From: Candidatus Pelagibacterales bacterium
GTDB taxonomy: Bacteria; Pseudomonadota; Alphaproteobacteria; TMED109
Length of the DNA stretch: 10,813 bases
Assembly: GCA_002732015.1 (NCBI GenBank)
Contig: PCCU01000035.1
Location: forward strand, 1 to 10,813
Reading direction: 5' to 3'
Part shown: positions 1 to 6,085 of the stretch, piece after piece
Layout of the letters: each line of letters begins with the position of its first letter
How positions within the stretch are numbered: the first letter of the stretch is position 1
Position numbers and translations under genes: made by a program
The notes under the pieces: model-generated
Database searches by the model: none
Seen by the model: only the letters and a program-made list of their open reading frames with translations
Told to the model about the DNA's origin: nothing

Positions 1-1
1 A

Positions 2-169
2 ACCCATGAAGCAAGGATCAAAAGATTAACAAAAAAAGGTTTTACAAAGAAGGACTTATCTAAAATAAATGGACCAATTGGCTTAGATATTAATGCTAAA
101 ACTCCTGCAGAAATAGCATGTGCTATAATTGCACAAATAATCTCAAAGAAGAATAATAATGCAATTTAA
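2..169 (+). CDS. xdhC: XdhC-family molybdoenzyme maturation protein, C-terminal end (partial)
   Basis: Only the last 55 codons are in the window; the gene enters from the left edge and ends at TAA 167-169. The fragment reads T-H-E-A-R-I-K-R-L at its start, then G-P-I-G-L-D-I-N-A-K-T-P-A-E-I-A. This is the end of the XdhC/CoxI family, whose Rossmann-like C-terminal domain typically finishes with an 'R..RL...G......I.GPiGLdIgakTP.EIA..I.aei' pattern. Family members protect and sulfurate molybdenum cofactor and hand it to xanthine dehydrogenase-type enzymes in the cytoplasm. It overlaps the next gene by 11 bp, indicating translational coupling in a cofactor maturation operon. The enzyme it serves is not in the window. 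Family assignment is solid; whether it is the xanthine dehydrogenase or the CO dehydrogenase-type paralogue cannot be told from this end. Confidence 0.85.
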   Translation, partial: THEARIKRLTKKGFTKKDLSKINGPIGLDINAKTPAEIACAIIAQIISKKNNNAI

Positions 170-1160
170 AATAGTATCTACTAAAAAAGCAAATTCTTAT
201 ATACTTGCTCATACAATAAGACTTAAGGATTTAGTTATCAGAAAGGGAAAAGTTTTAGAAAAAGAGCATATAGCTTTACTAATAAGAAATAATATTAATC
301 AAATTTATGTTGCTATAATAGAAAAACATGACCTTTCAGAAAATTTATCTGTAAAATTAATTGCTGAACATATATCACCCAATAGCCTATTTAAAATTGT
401 TGTCTCTAATGGCAGAGCAGATATATTTTCAAAGACAGAAGGCTTACTTAATATTAATAAAGAAAAATTACTTAAAATTAATGCTCAACAAAAAAATATT
501 GCAGTTTGTACTCTAAAAAATCATAGTATTGTATCAGCTGGGCAATTAGTAGGAAATGTAAAACTTTTACCTTATGCCATTGATGAAAAAAAAATATTAA
601 GAATTACCAATGATTTGTCTATAAAGAGAATATTTAGTATATCTAAAAAATCTATTGATAAAGTAGGCATAATATTTACATCTAATAATGTTAAAAACAT
701 TAAAAAGAAAATGTTATTAAAAGCAGTTAATAGTAGACTCGGTAAGTTTAATTTAAAAGTAAACCTTATACAAATGTGCAAACATAATCATAAGGTACTT
801 TCTTCAGTGATCAAAAAAGTATTAAACAAAAATATCGATTTAATTTTAGTATACGGAGAAACCTCTATTTGTGATATCAATGATGTAGTTCCCAAAAGCA
901 TTATAGATATAAAAGGAAAAGTTATATCTTCTGTTATGCCTACTGATCCAGGAAATTTATTGTTATTAGGTAAAATTAATAATATTACAATAATTGGTGT
1001 GCCAGGTTGTGCTAAAAGTTTACAGAGAAATGGCTTTGATGATATTTTGGAAAGAGTTTGTCATGGAGAAAAGTTTAATAGAAAAAAAATAGCTGAAATT
1101 GCAGATGGTGGATTATATAAAAATATCATTAGAAGTCTTAAAGAAGAGAAGATAAAATGA
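159..1160 (+). CDS. molybdopterin-binding (MoCF/MoeA-type) protein of molybdoenzyme maturation
   Basis: 333 aa, soluble, no signal peptide. It matches the N-terminal half of the alphaproteobacterial 'molybdopterin-binding / glycosyltransferase family 2' proteins encoded beside xdhC. The N-terminal part has the L-A-H-T-I-R-L segment (residues 16-22) and G-R-A-D-I-F...E-G-L-L (85-97), then G-Q-L-V...K-L-L-P-Y-A (128-140). The C-terminal part is a MoCF-like fold with V-Y-G-E-T-S near 231-236, D-P-G-N-L-L-L-L-G (263-271) and V-P-G-C-A-K-S...N-G-F-D (281-294). Such domains bind molybdopterin or its adenylate. In relatives the same chain continues into a MobA-like transferase; here that domain is the separate next gene, overlapping by 4 bp (ATGA, 1157-1160). 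The start at 159 follows a weak AAGAAG and overlaps xdhC. Family assignment is good, but the exact step (Mo insertion versus cofactor carriage) is unproven. Confidence 0.75.
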   Translation: MQFKIVSTKKANSYILAHTIRLKDLVIRKGKVLEKEHIALLIRNNINQIYVAIIEKHDLSENLSVKLIAEHISPNSLFKIVVSNGRADIFSKTEGLLNINKEKLLKINAQQKNIAVCTLKNHSIVSAGQLVGNVKLLPYAIDEKKILRITNDLSIKRIFSISKKSIDKVGIIFTSNNVKNIKKKMLLKAVNSRLGKFNLKVNLIQMCKHNHKVLSSVIKKVLNKNIDLILVYGETSICDINDVVPKSIIDIKGKVISSVMPTDPGNLLLLGKINNITIIGVPGCAKSLQRNGFDDILERVCHGEKFNRKKIAEIADGGLYKNIIRSLKEEKIK

Positions 1161-1745
1161 TATCCGCTATAATATTAGCTGCAGGCTTATCAAATAGAAT
1201 GAAGCTTGGAAATAAACTATTATTAAAAAAAAAAAAATACAACAATTATTCAAAAGACATTTCAAAATATAAAATCATCAAAAGTAGCTGAAATTATAAT
1301 AGTATTAGGAAAGGATCCAGAAATATTTAAAAAAGAAATAAAAGATAAAAATGTTATATTTACAATGAATCAAAACTATCGTACAGGAATGTCCTCCTCA
1401 ATTAAGCAAGGGCTAGAAAAAGTAAACGAAAGAAGTATTGCTGCATTAATATGTCTAGCAGATATGCCTTTGGTTAAAACTAACACCTATAATAAAATTA
1501 TTGATACATTCTATAAGAATAAAGAGAAAAATATTATTCCATACTTTGAAAATAAAAAAGGAAATCCAGTTTTATTTAATAAATTTTTTTTTAAAAAATT
1601 AAAAATGGTAGAAGGAGATAATGGAGCAAAATTTTTTATAAAAAAAAATTCGGAAAACTTTTTACAACTTGAAGTATCTGATCAAGGTGTTGTCAGAGAT
1701 ATTGATAATGCTGAACAATATTATAGTTTTTTAAATAATGAATAA
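1157..1745 (+). pseudogene. mocA: MobA/MocA-type molybdenum cofactor nucleotidyltransferase, frame broken at an A13 run
   Basis: The reading frame opens at ATG 1157 with M-I-S-A-I-I-L-A-A-G-L-S-N-R-M, the nucleotide-binding signature of NTP transferases, followed by N-K-L-L-L with the expected lysine. It then meets 13 consecutive A residues (1225-1237) and stops soon after in that frame. Dropping one A restores a continuous 195-aa frame through 1745, with E-I-I-I-V-L-G, G-M-S-S-S-I-K-Q-G-L, A-D-M-P-L-V, G-N-P-V-L-F, G-D-N-G-A-K and a D-I-D-N-A-E-Q-Y end. All are family landmarks, and the length is normal. MocA attaches CMP (MobA: GMP) to molybdopterin; next to xdhC, the CMP enzyme is the likelier. 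The rest of the protein looks intact, so a sequencing or assembly indel, or slippage that rescues expression, is as likely as real loss. It overlaps the HAD gene by 8 bp. Confidence 0.8.
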
Positions 1746-2367
1746 ATCTATCAAACTTGTACTTTGGGACTTTGGAGGAGTTCTTACTAAAAGCCCTCTG
1801 CATAAATTTATAGACTATGAAAATAAATTTAATATTTCTCCAGGAACTATTATTAAAATTAATAGTCATAATAAGTTTAATAATGCTTGGGCAAAATTAG
1901 AAAAAAACCTCATAAATAAAAAAGAATTTTCTGAGCTTTTTTTTAAAGAAGCAAAAGAGTTAAATATAAAAGAAAAATTAGATATTGATAAAATACTAGA
2001 ATGTTTGAATGTTGAATTAGAAACTGCCATGGTAGAAGTTTTTATGAAGCTTAAAGACAAACTACCCTTTGCCTGCCTTACAAACAATATAGCAAAAAAT
2101 GTGTATAGAAATTCAAATAATAACTTTGAAAGCTTCAAATCTAACTTTAATTATGTTTTTGAATCAAGCAAACTAGGTTTGAGAAAGCCAGAGGAAGAAA
2201 TATATAAGTATGTTCTAAAAGTATTAAATTTATCTCCAAAAAATATTTTATTTATTGATGACTTAGGTATAAACTTAAAACCAGCAAAAAAACTTGGTTT
2301 TCATACTTACAAATATGTAAACCCACAAGATACGCAAAACTTTTTGGAAGGTTTTTTGGAGTTTTAA
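1738..2367 (+). CDS. HAD-superfamily hydrolase (subfamily IA, YihX/epoxide-hydrolase N-domain type)
   Basis: 209 aa, cytosolic. All four HAD motifs are present: motif I V-L-W-D-F-G-G-V-L with nucleophile Asp11, motif II C-L-T-N-N with Thr115, motif III Lys150 in G-L-R-K-P-E-E-E-I-Y, and motif IV F-I-D-D-L-G-I-N with Asp174/Asp175. A helical cap lies between motifs I and II (about residues 16-100). The residue two after the nucleophile is Gly13 rather than the usual Asp; this D-x-G form is known in YihX-like sugar phosphatases, so the protein is probably active, but the substrate cannot be read from the sequence. It starts 8 bp inside the preceding gene (ATGAATAA) and its TAA directly abuts the next ATG. 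Coupling with an enolase-superfamily enzyme suggests sugar-phosphate or sugar-acid metabolism, which is inference. Confidence 0.8.
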   Translation: MNKSIKLVLWDFGGVLTKSPLHKFIDYENKFNISPGTIIKINSHNKFNNAWAKLEKNLINKKEFSELFFKEAKELNIKEKLDIDKILECLNVELETAMVEVFMKLKDKLPFACLTNNIAKNVYRNSNNNFESFKSNFNYVFESSKLGLRKPEEEIYKYVLKVLNLSPKNILFIDDLGINLKPAKKLGFHTYKYVNPQDTQNFLEGFLEF

Positions 2368-3465
2368 ATGGAAGATTTATTATTTAAAGAGGTAAAAATT
2401 AGAGCTGTTGATTTACCTTTAAAAAATCCTATTGTTTCTCATCTAGGTACATTTGAAAGATGGCCATATTTATGTGTAGATATAATAACAAATCAAAATG
2501 TAATTGGAAATAGTTATATAGGGCCTTATTTAAAAGAATATTTACCAGCAATAGCATCTTCTATTAAGGTTCTTTGCAAATCCAATGAAGGTAAAATTAT
2601 AGAACCATATACTTTTTATCAAAACTCAATGAAATCTTTATCCTTGCTTGGATTCAAAGGTATCCCTTTATATGGACTTGCTGCATTAGATATTGCATTG
2701 TGGGATGCATTTGCAAAATCATATAATAAGCCATTTGTAAAACTATTTGGTGGCTCTATTAAAAATAATATAAAAGCATATAACTCGAGTGGATTATGGC
2801 TTATAAAAAATGATAAAATAGCTCAAGAGGCTGAAACCTTAAAAAGAAATGGAGACTTTAAAGCCTTAAAATTAAGAATTGGTAGGGAAAGTTTCAAAAC
2901 AGATATTCAAGCTTATAATGAAGTTATTAGAGGGGCTGGTCCAGATATTGTTGTAATGTCAGACTTTAATCAATGCTTTTCCAAAAATCAAGCAATAAAA
3001 AGATGTCATGCGTTGGACGATATTGGATTTTATTGGTTTGAAGAGCCAGTACAATATAACATGTTAGAAGATATGAATAAGATATGTAGAGAGATAAAAA
3101 CTCCTATTATTGTGGGAGAAAATTTTCATGGTCCAAAAGATGCCCATAATGCTCTATTAAATAATTCTTGTGATATGATTATGCCAGATTTAATGAGGAT
3201 TGGAGGAGTATCAGGTTGGTTGAAAACTGCATCAATAGCCGAGTCATTTAATATTGAAGTTTCCACTCATTTATATCCTGAGGTTTCTGCTCACTTAATG
3301 TGTCTAACTCCTACTGCAGAGTGGCTAGAGTGGGTAGATTGGGCCAATCCAATTATAAAAGATCCATATAAAGTTAAGAATGGTAATGTGATTATTCCTG
3401 ATAAAGCAGGCTTTGGTATAGAGTGGAATGAGAGTGTAATTTCTGAATATAAGATAGATTTATAA
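2368..3465 (+). CDS. mandelate racemase/muconate lactonizing enzyme family protein (acid-sugar dehydratase or racemase)
   Basis: 365 aa, the normal length for the mandelate racemase group of the enolase superfamily. These enzymes abstract the proton alpha to a carboxylate using Mg2+. Most landmarks align with mandelate racemase at a constant offset of +4. The metal ligands are Asp199 (S-D-F-N-Q), Glu225 (F-E-E-P) and Glu251 (V-G-E-N). The Asp274/His301 dyad is in M-P-D-L-M-R-I-G-G and S-T-H-L-Y-P-E-V-S-A-H-L. Glu321 is in E-W-L-E. Lys168 is kept, but the second lysine of the K-x-K motif is Arg170. The N-terminal capping domain covers about residues 1-130 and the TIM barrel the rest. The start at 2368 has GGAG six bases upstream and abuts the HAD stop. 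Substrate unknown: candidates are sugar acids or hydroxy acids. It is the last gene of the + strand block and faces the flagellar-side genes. Confidence 0.85.
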   Translation: MEDLLFKEVKIRAVDLPLKNPIVSHLGTFERWPYLCVDIITNQNVIGNSYIGPYLKEYLPAIASSIKVLCKSNEGKIIEPYTFYQNSMKSLSLLGFKGIPLYGLAALDIALWDAFAKSYNKPFVKLFGGSIKNNIKAYNSSGLWLIKNDKIAQEAETLKRNGDFKALKLRIGRESFKTDIQAYNEVIRGAGPDIVVMSDFNQCFSKNQAIKRCHALDDIGFYWFEEPVQYNMLEDMNKICREIKTPIIVGENFHGPKDAHNALLNNSCDMIMPDLMRIGGVSGWLKTASIAESFNIEVSTHLYPEVSAHLMCLTPTAEWLEWVDWANPIIKDPYKVKNGNVIIPDKAGFGIEWNESVISEYKIDL

Positions 3466-3479
3466 ATTTGTAAAATTTA
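3463..3479. terminator. weak AT-only inverted repeat between convergent genes
   Basis: TAAATTT (3463-3469) and AAATTTA (3473-3479) form a 7-bp stem with a 3-base loop, starting in the stop codon of the racemase-family gene. A short T run follows at 3483-3487. It sits in the 21-bp gap between two convergent genes, where a bidirectional terminator would be expected. The stem has no G-C pair and the DNA is very AT-rich, so it may be chance. Confidence 0.25.
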
Positions 3480-3486
3480 ATACTTT

Positions 3487-3906
3487 TTAACTACTTTGCT
3501 GTTTTACTAATTCTCTCAATAAGGTGTAAATATGCTTTCTAAGCTTAATTTTAGAGAATTTAGGCATCTCTCTACTTACCCAATGATATATATGTTTATT
3601 TAATATATTAGTAATCTTAATACTCGCTTCATACTCATACTTTTTAAACTGTTCTTTATTTTCTTGCTTATATTTTTTTTTAAAGGGGTTGCTAGGTATC
3701 CTTTTTATGCTTCTGATACCCAGTCTTTCATTGCTGCTTTCATATTTTTTTTCTATATCAGAGTCAATTTTAACTAATTTTACTTTATAGACCTGACTGC
3801 TCGGATTTGTTTGTTTTTCTTCTTCTAAACCCTGAGCCTCTTCAGCCTTTTTTAATAAATTCTTAAAAGATTCTACTATTTCAGATTTATTTTTATTAAT
3901 ACTCAT
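3487..3906 (-). CDS. uncharacterised charged protein with a helical, weakly PopZ-like C-terminus
   Basis: 139 aa, soluble, no signal peptide or membrane segment. I do not recognise it firmly. The N-terminal half is charged and probably disordered (E-E-A-Q-G-L-E-E-E-K-Q near 22-31, then a very basic stretch at 66-88). The last 45 residues look like amphipathic helices: I-L-N-K-H-I-Y-H-W-V-S-R-E-M-P-K (101-116), then R-K-H-I-Y-T-L-L-R-E-L-V (123-134). The spacing of hydrophobic residues, a Trp and 'M-P-K' resembles the end of the alphaproteobacterial pole-organising protein PopZ (DUF2497, 'L..WL...LP..V...V..EI'), and so does the disordered-then-helical layout. The identity is too low to assert this. 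It starts one base after the stop of the SHOCT-like gene (TAG A ATG), so the two are co-translated. It is the last gene of the - strand block. Confidence 0.7.
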   Translation of the reverse strand: MSINKNKSEIVESFKNLLKKAEEAQGLEEEKQTNPSSQVYKVKLVKIDSDIEKKYESSNERLGIRSIKRIPSNPFKKKYKQENKEQFKKYEYEASIKITNILNKHIYHWVSREMPKFSKIKLRKHIYTLLRELVKQQSS

Positions 3907-3907
3907 T

Positions 3908-4189
3908 CTATTTTTTACTATTTAAAATTTCTATTGTATTTATTTTATATTCTCTTGCATTAATTTTGCCATCTAAATATTTTTTTCTTAAATTTATTAA
4001 GTTACTTTCTTGAGTTAATAATTTTGTTTTCACATTATGTTTTTTACTTAAATATTTAACAATATCAAAAAAAATATAAAAAAAAATAAAAGAGCAATAA
4101 GAAAAAAGTAATAACAAAAAAAATTTTATATACAGCTGACCAGTTAAAAAGTATTGAGTTAAAAATTTTATATAGTTTTCAAAGCCCAT
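3908..4189 (-). CDS. small single-pass membrane protein with a SHOCT-like C-terminus
   Basis: 93 aa. Residues about 20-45 are strongly hydrophobic (F-F-L-L-L-L-F-S-Y-C-S-F-I-F-F-Y-I-F-F), followed by a basic stretch, so the C-terminal half is probably cytoplasmic. Residues 64-89 read N-L-R-K-K-Y-L-D-G-K-I-N-A-R-E-Y-K, the pattern of a SHOCT domain (short C-terminal helical module, 'L..L...G.It..Ey...k..ll'), which is generally thought to mediate oligomerisation. No enzymatic motif is present. It begins after an AT-rich gap of 181 bp, so it may have its own promoter, and it is directly coupled to the following 139-aa gene. Function unknown; a membrane-anchored adaptor is a reasonable guess. 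Confidence 0.65.
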   Translation of the reverse strand: MGFENYIKFLTQYFLTGQLYIKFFLLLLFSYCSFIFFYIFFDIVKYLSKKHNVKTKLLTQESNLINLRKKYLDGKINAREYKINTIEILNSKK

Positions 4190-4370
4190 TTTAATAAATG
4201 TGATAAATACTAACTTTAATTATAATAACATAAATTATTATCAATTAAAAAATTATTTATATAATATTAAAATAAAAATAATTTTAGATAAAATATTACT
4301 ATAAAATATTTGCATAGAAGCTTGGATATTTTAGTTAATTAGAAAAAAATCCACTTTTAAGTTTTTTCAC
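4190..4370 (-). promoter_or_regulatory. 181-bp AT-rich intergenic region, possible promoter for the two distal genes
   Basis: This is the largest non-coding gap in the window. On the - strand it holds TATAAT (plus-strand 4219-4224), about 30 bases before the start at 4189. A TTGATA lies only 14 bases further upstream, shorter than the ideal 17. An imperfect inverted repeat is formed by TAAAATAT (4302-4309) and ATATTTTA (4326-4333), flanking a less AT-rich 16-base loop that contains AAGCTT. No convincing Rho-independent terminator follows the 261-aa gene. At this base composition a -10-like box occurs easily by chance, so the promoter call is tentative. Confidence 0.3.
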
Positions 4371-5156
4371 TTATAAGGCTTGTGATGCTAACTCTGGTTT
4401 ATTTTCTTCTTTTTTATTTTCTTCTTCTAAGACCGGTGGATCTATTAGAGGAAATGTATAGTTAGACTTTTTATCTATTTGTCTTATTACCAACTGTACA
4501 TCTTTAATATTTTCCGCATATAACTTTTTATAAATTCTCATTTCATTAAATAGACAATATGATCTCAATATGGACATAGACCCTTTAGTCATATAAATTG
4601 TTAAAATAATCCAAGATGATAAAAATAACCACCATTCAACAGAACCTAACAAGATAAACAATATTACAACCAGAAAAAGTGGCAAATATAATTTATTATG
4701 AAAAAACCAAACTAGAGGAAATAACGAGGCAAACAAAGATCTCTCGTTTACTTCTAAAATATTATACATATTTTTTCTTCCTTTAAAAACTTCAAACTCT
4801 TTATAGTTGTCAAAGGTTAGAATTTTATCTAAATAAGACTTTACCTTATCCAATATTGCAGCATCCTCATCCGAACTGGTTTCAACCAATTTTATTCCTA
4901 GCGGACCTTTCGCTAGTACGTTAAACAAAACATTTTTTCTAGATATAGTTATGACAGTTTCTGAATTTTCTTTTAATTTTTCATTTAAAAGCTTTTGAGT
5001 CCCTCTGAATGGTATCTTATTTACCCCTACTATTATATCATCTGTTCTTAGCAACAATCCTATTGCATGAGAACCTCTTCTTAAAGCATCAACTTTTAAA
5101 AATGAGACTGAGTTATCTTGAGAGTTATCTGCTATATCTTTTGTATTATCTTCCAT
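4371..5156 (-). CDS. uncharacterised protein with PDZ-like N-terminus and two membrane helices
   Basis: 261 aa, no signal peptide. Residues about 20-82 resemble a PDZ fold: L-L-L-R-T-D-D-I-I-V-G-V-N (34-46) matches the 'l..gD.Il.vN' core, followed by a helix K-L-L-N-E-K-L-K and strand V-I-T-I-S-R (68-73). A linker leads to S-L-F-P-L-V-W-F-F-H-N-K-L-Y-L (143-158) and two hydrophobic helices (about 156-173 and 175-190). That part recalls DUF2628-type membrane proteins ('aFf...WflyrkmY'). A conserved-looking helix (198-226) and a charged, proline-containing tail follow. The PDZ-like part has no export signal, so it probably sits in the cytoplasm, unlike most bacterial PDZ domains. It starts five bases after the stop of the coiled-coil gene and ends that tightly packed set. 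Function unknown; a scaffold binding a C-terminal peptide is inference. Confidence 0.7.
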   Translation of the reverse strand: MEDNTKDIADNSQDNSVSFLKVDALRRGSHAIGLLLRTDDIIVGVNKIPFRGTQKLLNEKLKENSETVITISRKNVLFNVLAKGPLGIKLVETSSDEDAAILDKVKSYLDKILTFDNYKEFEVFKGRKNMYNILEVNERSLFASLFPLVWFFHNKLYLPLFLVVILFILLGSVEWWLFLSSWIILTIYMTKGSMSILRSYCLFNEMRIYKKLYAENIKDVQLVIRQIDKKSNYTFPLIDPPVLEEENKKEENKPELASQAL

Positions 5157-5161
5157 TAAAA

Positions 5162-5890
5162 TTAAGGATATTTTATAACAGAACTATTCTTAAATGATTT
5201 AGCCAGTTCACCGCTTTGGTTGGCAAGATTATTTACGGCTTTCGCTAAATCATTAAAGTTTTTATTCATTTTTTTCTGGTTACTTGATATTTTTCCTAAT
5301 AAATCAGTATTAGTAGCTTTTTTTGATAGTTTAATCAACTTGTTAGTTGTATTTACTTGTGTATCTTTTAAGGTTTTAACTAATTTATTTAATTCCTGCA
5401 TATTTTTTTTGCTAGATGCATTCATATTTTTTGTTACATTTTCTGCTAACCCAGATATTTCTGAAACTAACATTTTGTTAGTATTACTTAAATTAGTGTC
5501 TAGATTGTTAATGCTTTCAATCAATGCATTGTTTGTTTCTAATATTTTTCCCTGTTCTTGAATTCCTGTTTGTAATTGCTCTAAAGCATTTTTTACGCCA
5601 TCCACATTTTCTGCAAATACAACTAATGCCTCTCTACTTGTGCTTGTCATAGCAGAGAGTTCATTCATCGTCCTGCTATAAATTAATGCTGTAAGACTTA
5701 ACCCTATTACAGCTGCTAATATAGAAATTCCAAAAATTATAGTAGTAAATTTATGAACTTGTTTCACAGAAGCCTCCAGTTTTTTATTTTCATTTTTAAT
5801 TTTATTATATTCAGAAGTTACATCAGTTGCAGCATCAGCTGCATCTAAAGCTATTTTTATACTTTCTTGAACTTCATTAACAGTATTCAT
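5162..5890 (-). CDS. membrane-anchored coiled-coil protein, chemoreceptor-like but without a signalling tip
   Basis: 242 aa. A short helical N-terminus (residues 1-48, with A-L-D-A-A-D-A-A-T-D-V) precedes one clear membrane helix (about 49-71). A long polar, Asn/Ser/Thr/Lys-rich helical region then runs to about residue 235 with repeated heptad-like N-x-L-x-x-x-L spacing (for example N-N-L-D-T-N-L-S-N-T-N-K-M-L, 128-141). This composition is typical of chemoreceptor or phage-tail-like coiled coils, but the chemoreceptor hairpin tip that binds CheA/CheW is absent and there is no HAMP-like module. I do not recognise a family. A weak GGAAA lies ahead of the start, and it is 12 bp after the four-cysteine gene. 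Because it lies downstream of flhB in an unbroken run of genes, a structural role near the flagellum or pole is possible but unproven. Confidence 0.7.
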   Translation of the reverse strand: MNTVNEVQESIKIALDAADAATDVTSEYNKIKNENKKLEASVKQVHKFTTIIFGISILAAVIGLSLTALIYSRTMNELSAMTSTSREALVVFAENVDGVKNALEQLQTGIQEQGKILETNNALIESINNLDTNLSNTNKMLVSEISGLAENVTKNMNASSKKNMQELNKLVKTLKDTQVNTTNKLIKLSKKATNTDLLGKISSNQKKMNKNFNDLAKAVNNLANQSGELAKSFKNSSVIKYP

Positions 5891-5902
5891 ATCAAATTTC
5901 CA

Positions 5903-6085
5903 TTATATATAGTTTTTTAATTTTTTATAAGCACATTTTATGCCAGATGTTTGAAAAACAACTAATGAAGGTATATTTTTTGAAATAAAGCCATAAGCTT
6001 TACACCCATAAGGTTTATGTGATCTGTAGGTTATAAAAAAATGTTCACATCCATGACATTTAACAAAGTTTTTATTTTTTTTCAT
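5903..6085 (-). CDS. four-cysteine mini-protein, probably metal-binding
   Basis: 60 aa. Cysteines at 10, 13, 28 and 51 (C-H-G-C, then P-Y-G-C-K-A-Y-G-F, then S-G-I-K-C) suggest one zinc or similar metal site; His11, His15 and His23 could also take part. I recall small bacterial proteins with the same 'C..C..F.(I/V)T......P.GCKA.GF.S...PS.VV...SG..C' layout. They are sometimes labelled 'uracil-DNA glycosylase', but nothing in this chain has the catalytic motifs of that enzyme, so I would not transfer the name. It overlaps the preceding small membrane gene by 14 bp and has only one usable Met. The motif density argues strongly for a real gene. Role unknown; the position behind flhB is the only functional hint. 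Confidence 0.75.
   Translation of the reverse strand: MKKNKNFVKCHGCEHFFITYRSHKPYGCKAYGFISKNIPSLVVFQTSGIKCAYKKLKNYI

Noticed and set aside
1365..1745. A separate 126-aa gene starting at ATG 1365
   Set aside because: The frame continues upstream without a stop into the A13 run and carries the middle of the NTP transferase domain, so this ATG is internal to the frameshifted gene.
1866..2138. Open frame of 90 codons on the - strand inside the HAD gene
   Set aside because: Fully antisense to a gene with all four HAD motifs; low-complexity Leu/Phe/Ser composition typical of a shadow frame.
3466..3486. A gene or site in the convergent junction
   Set aside because: Only 21 bases, with nothing beyond an AT-only stem that could be chance.
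5220..5561. Open frame of 113 codons on the + strand, hydrophobic, inside the coiled-coil gene
   Set aside because: Its hydrophobicity is what the antisense of Asn/Lys/Glu-rich codons gives. No ribosome binding site or family pattern.
5903..6085. Uracil-DNA glycosylase annotation for the 60-aa four-cysteine protein
   Set aside because: Far too short and lacking the catalytic motifs of that enzyme; the label on similar small proteins looks like a transferred misannotation.
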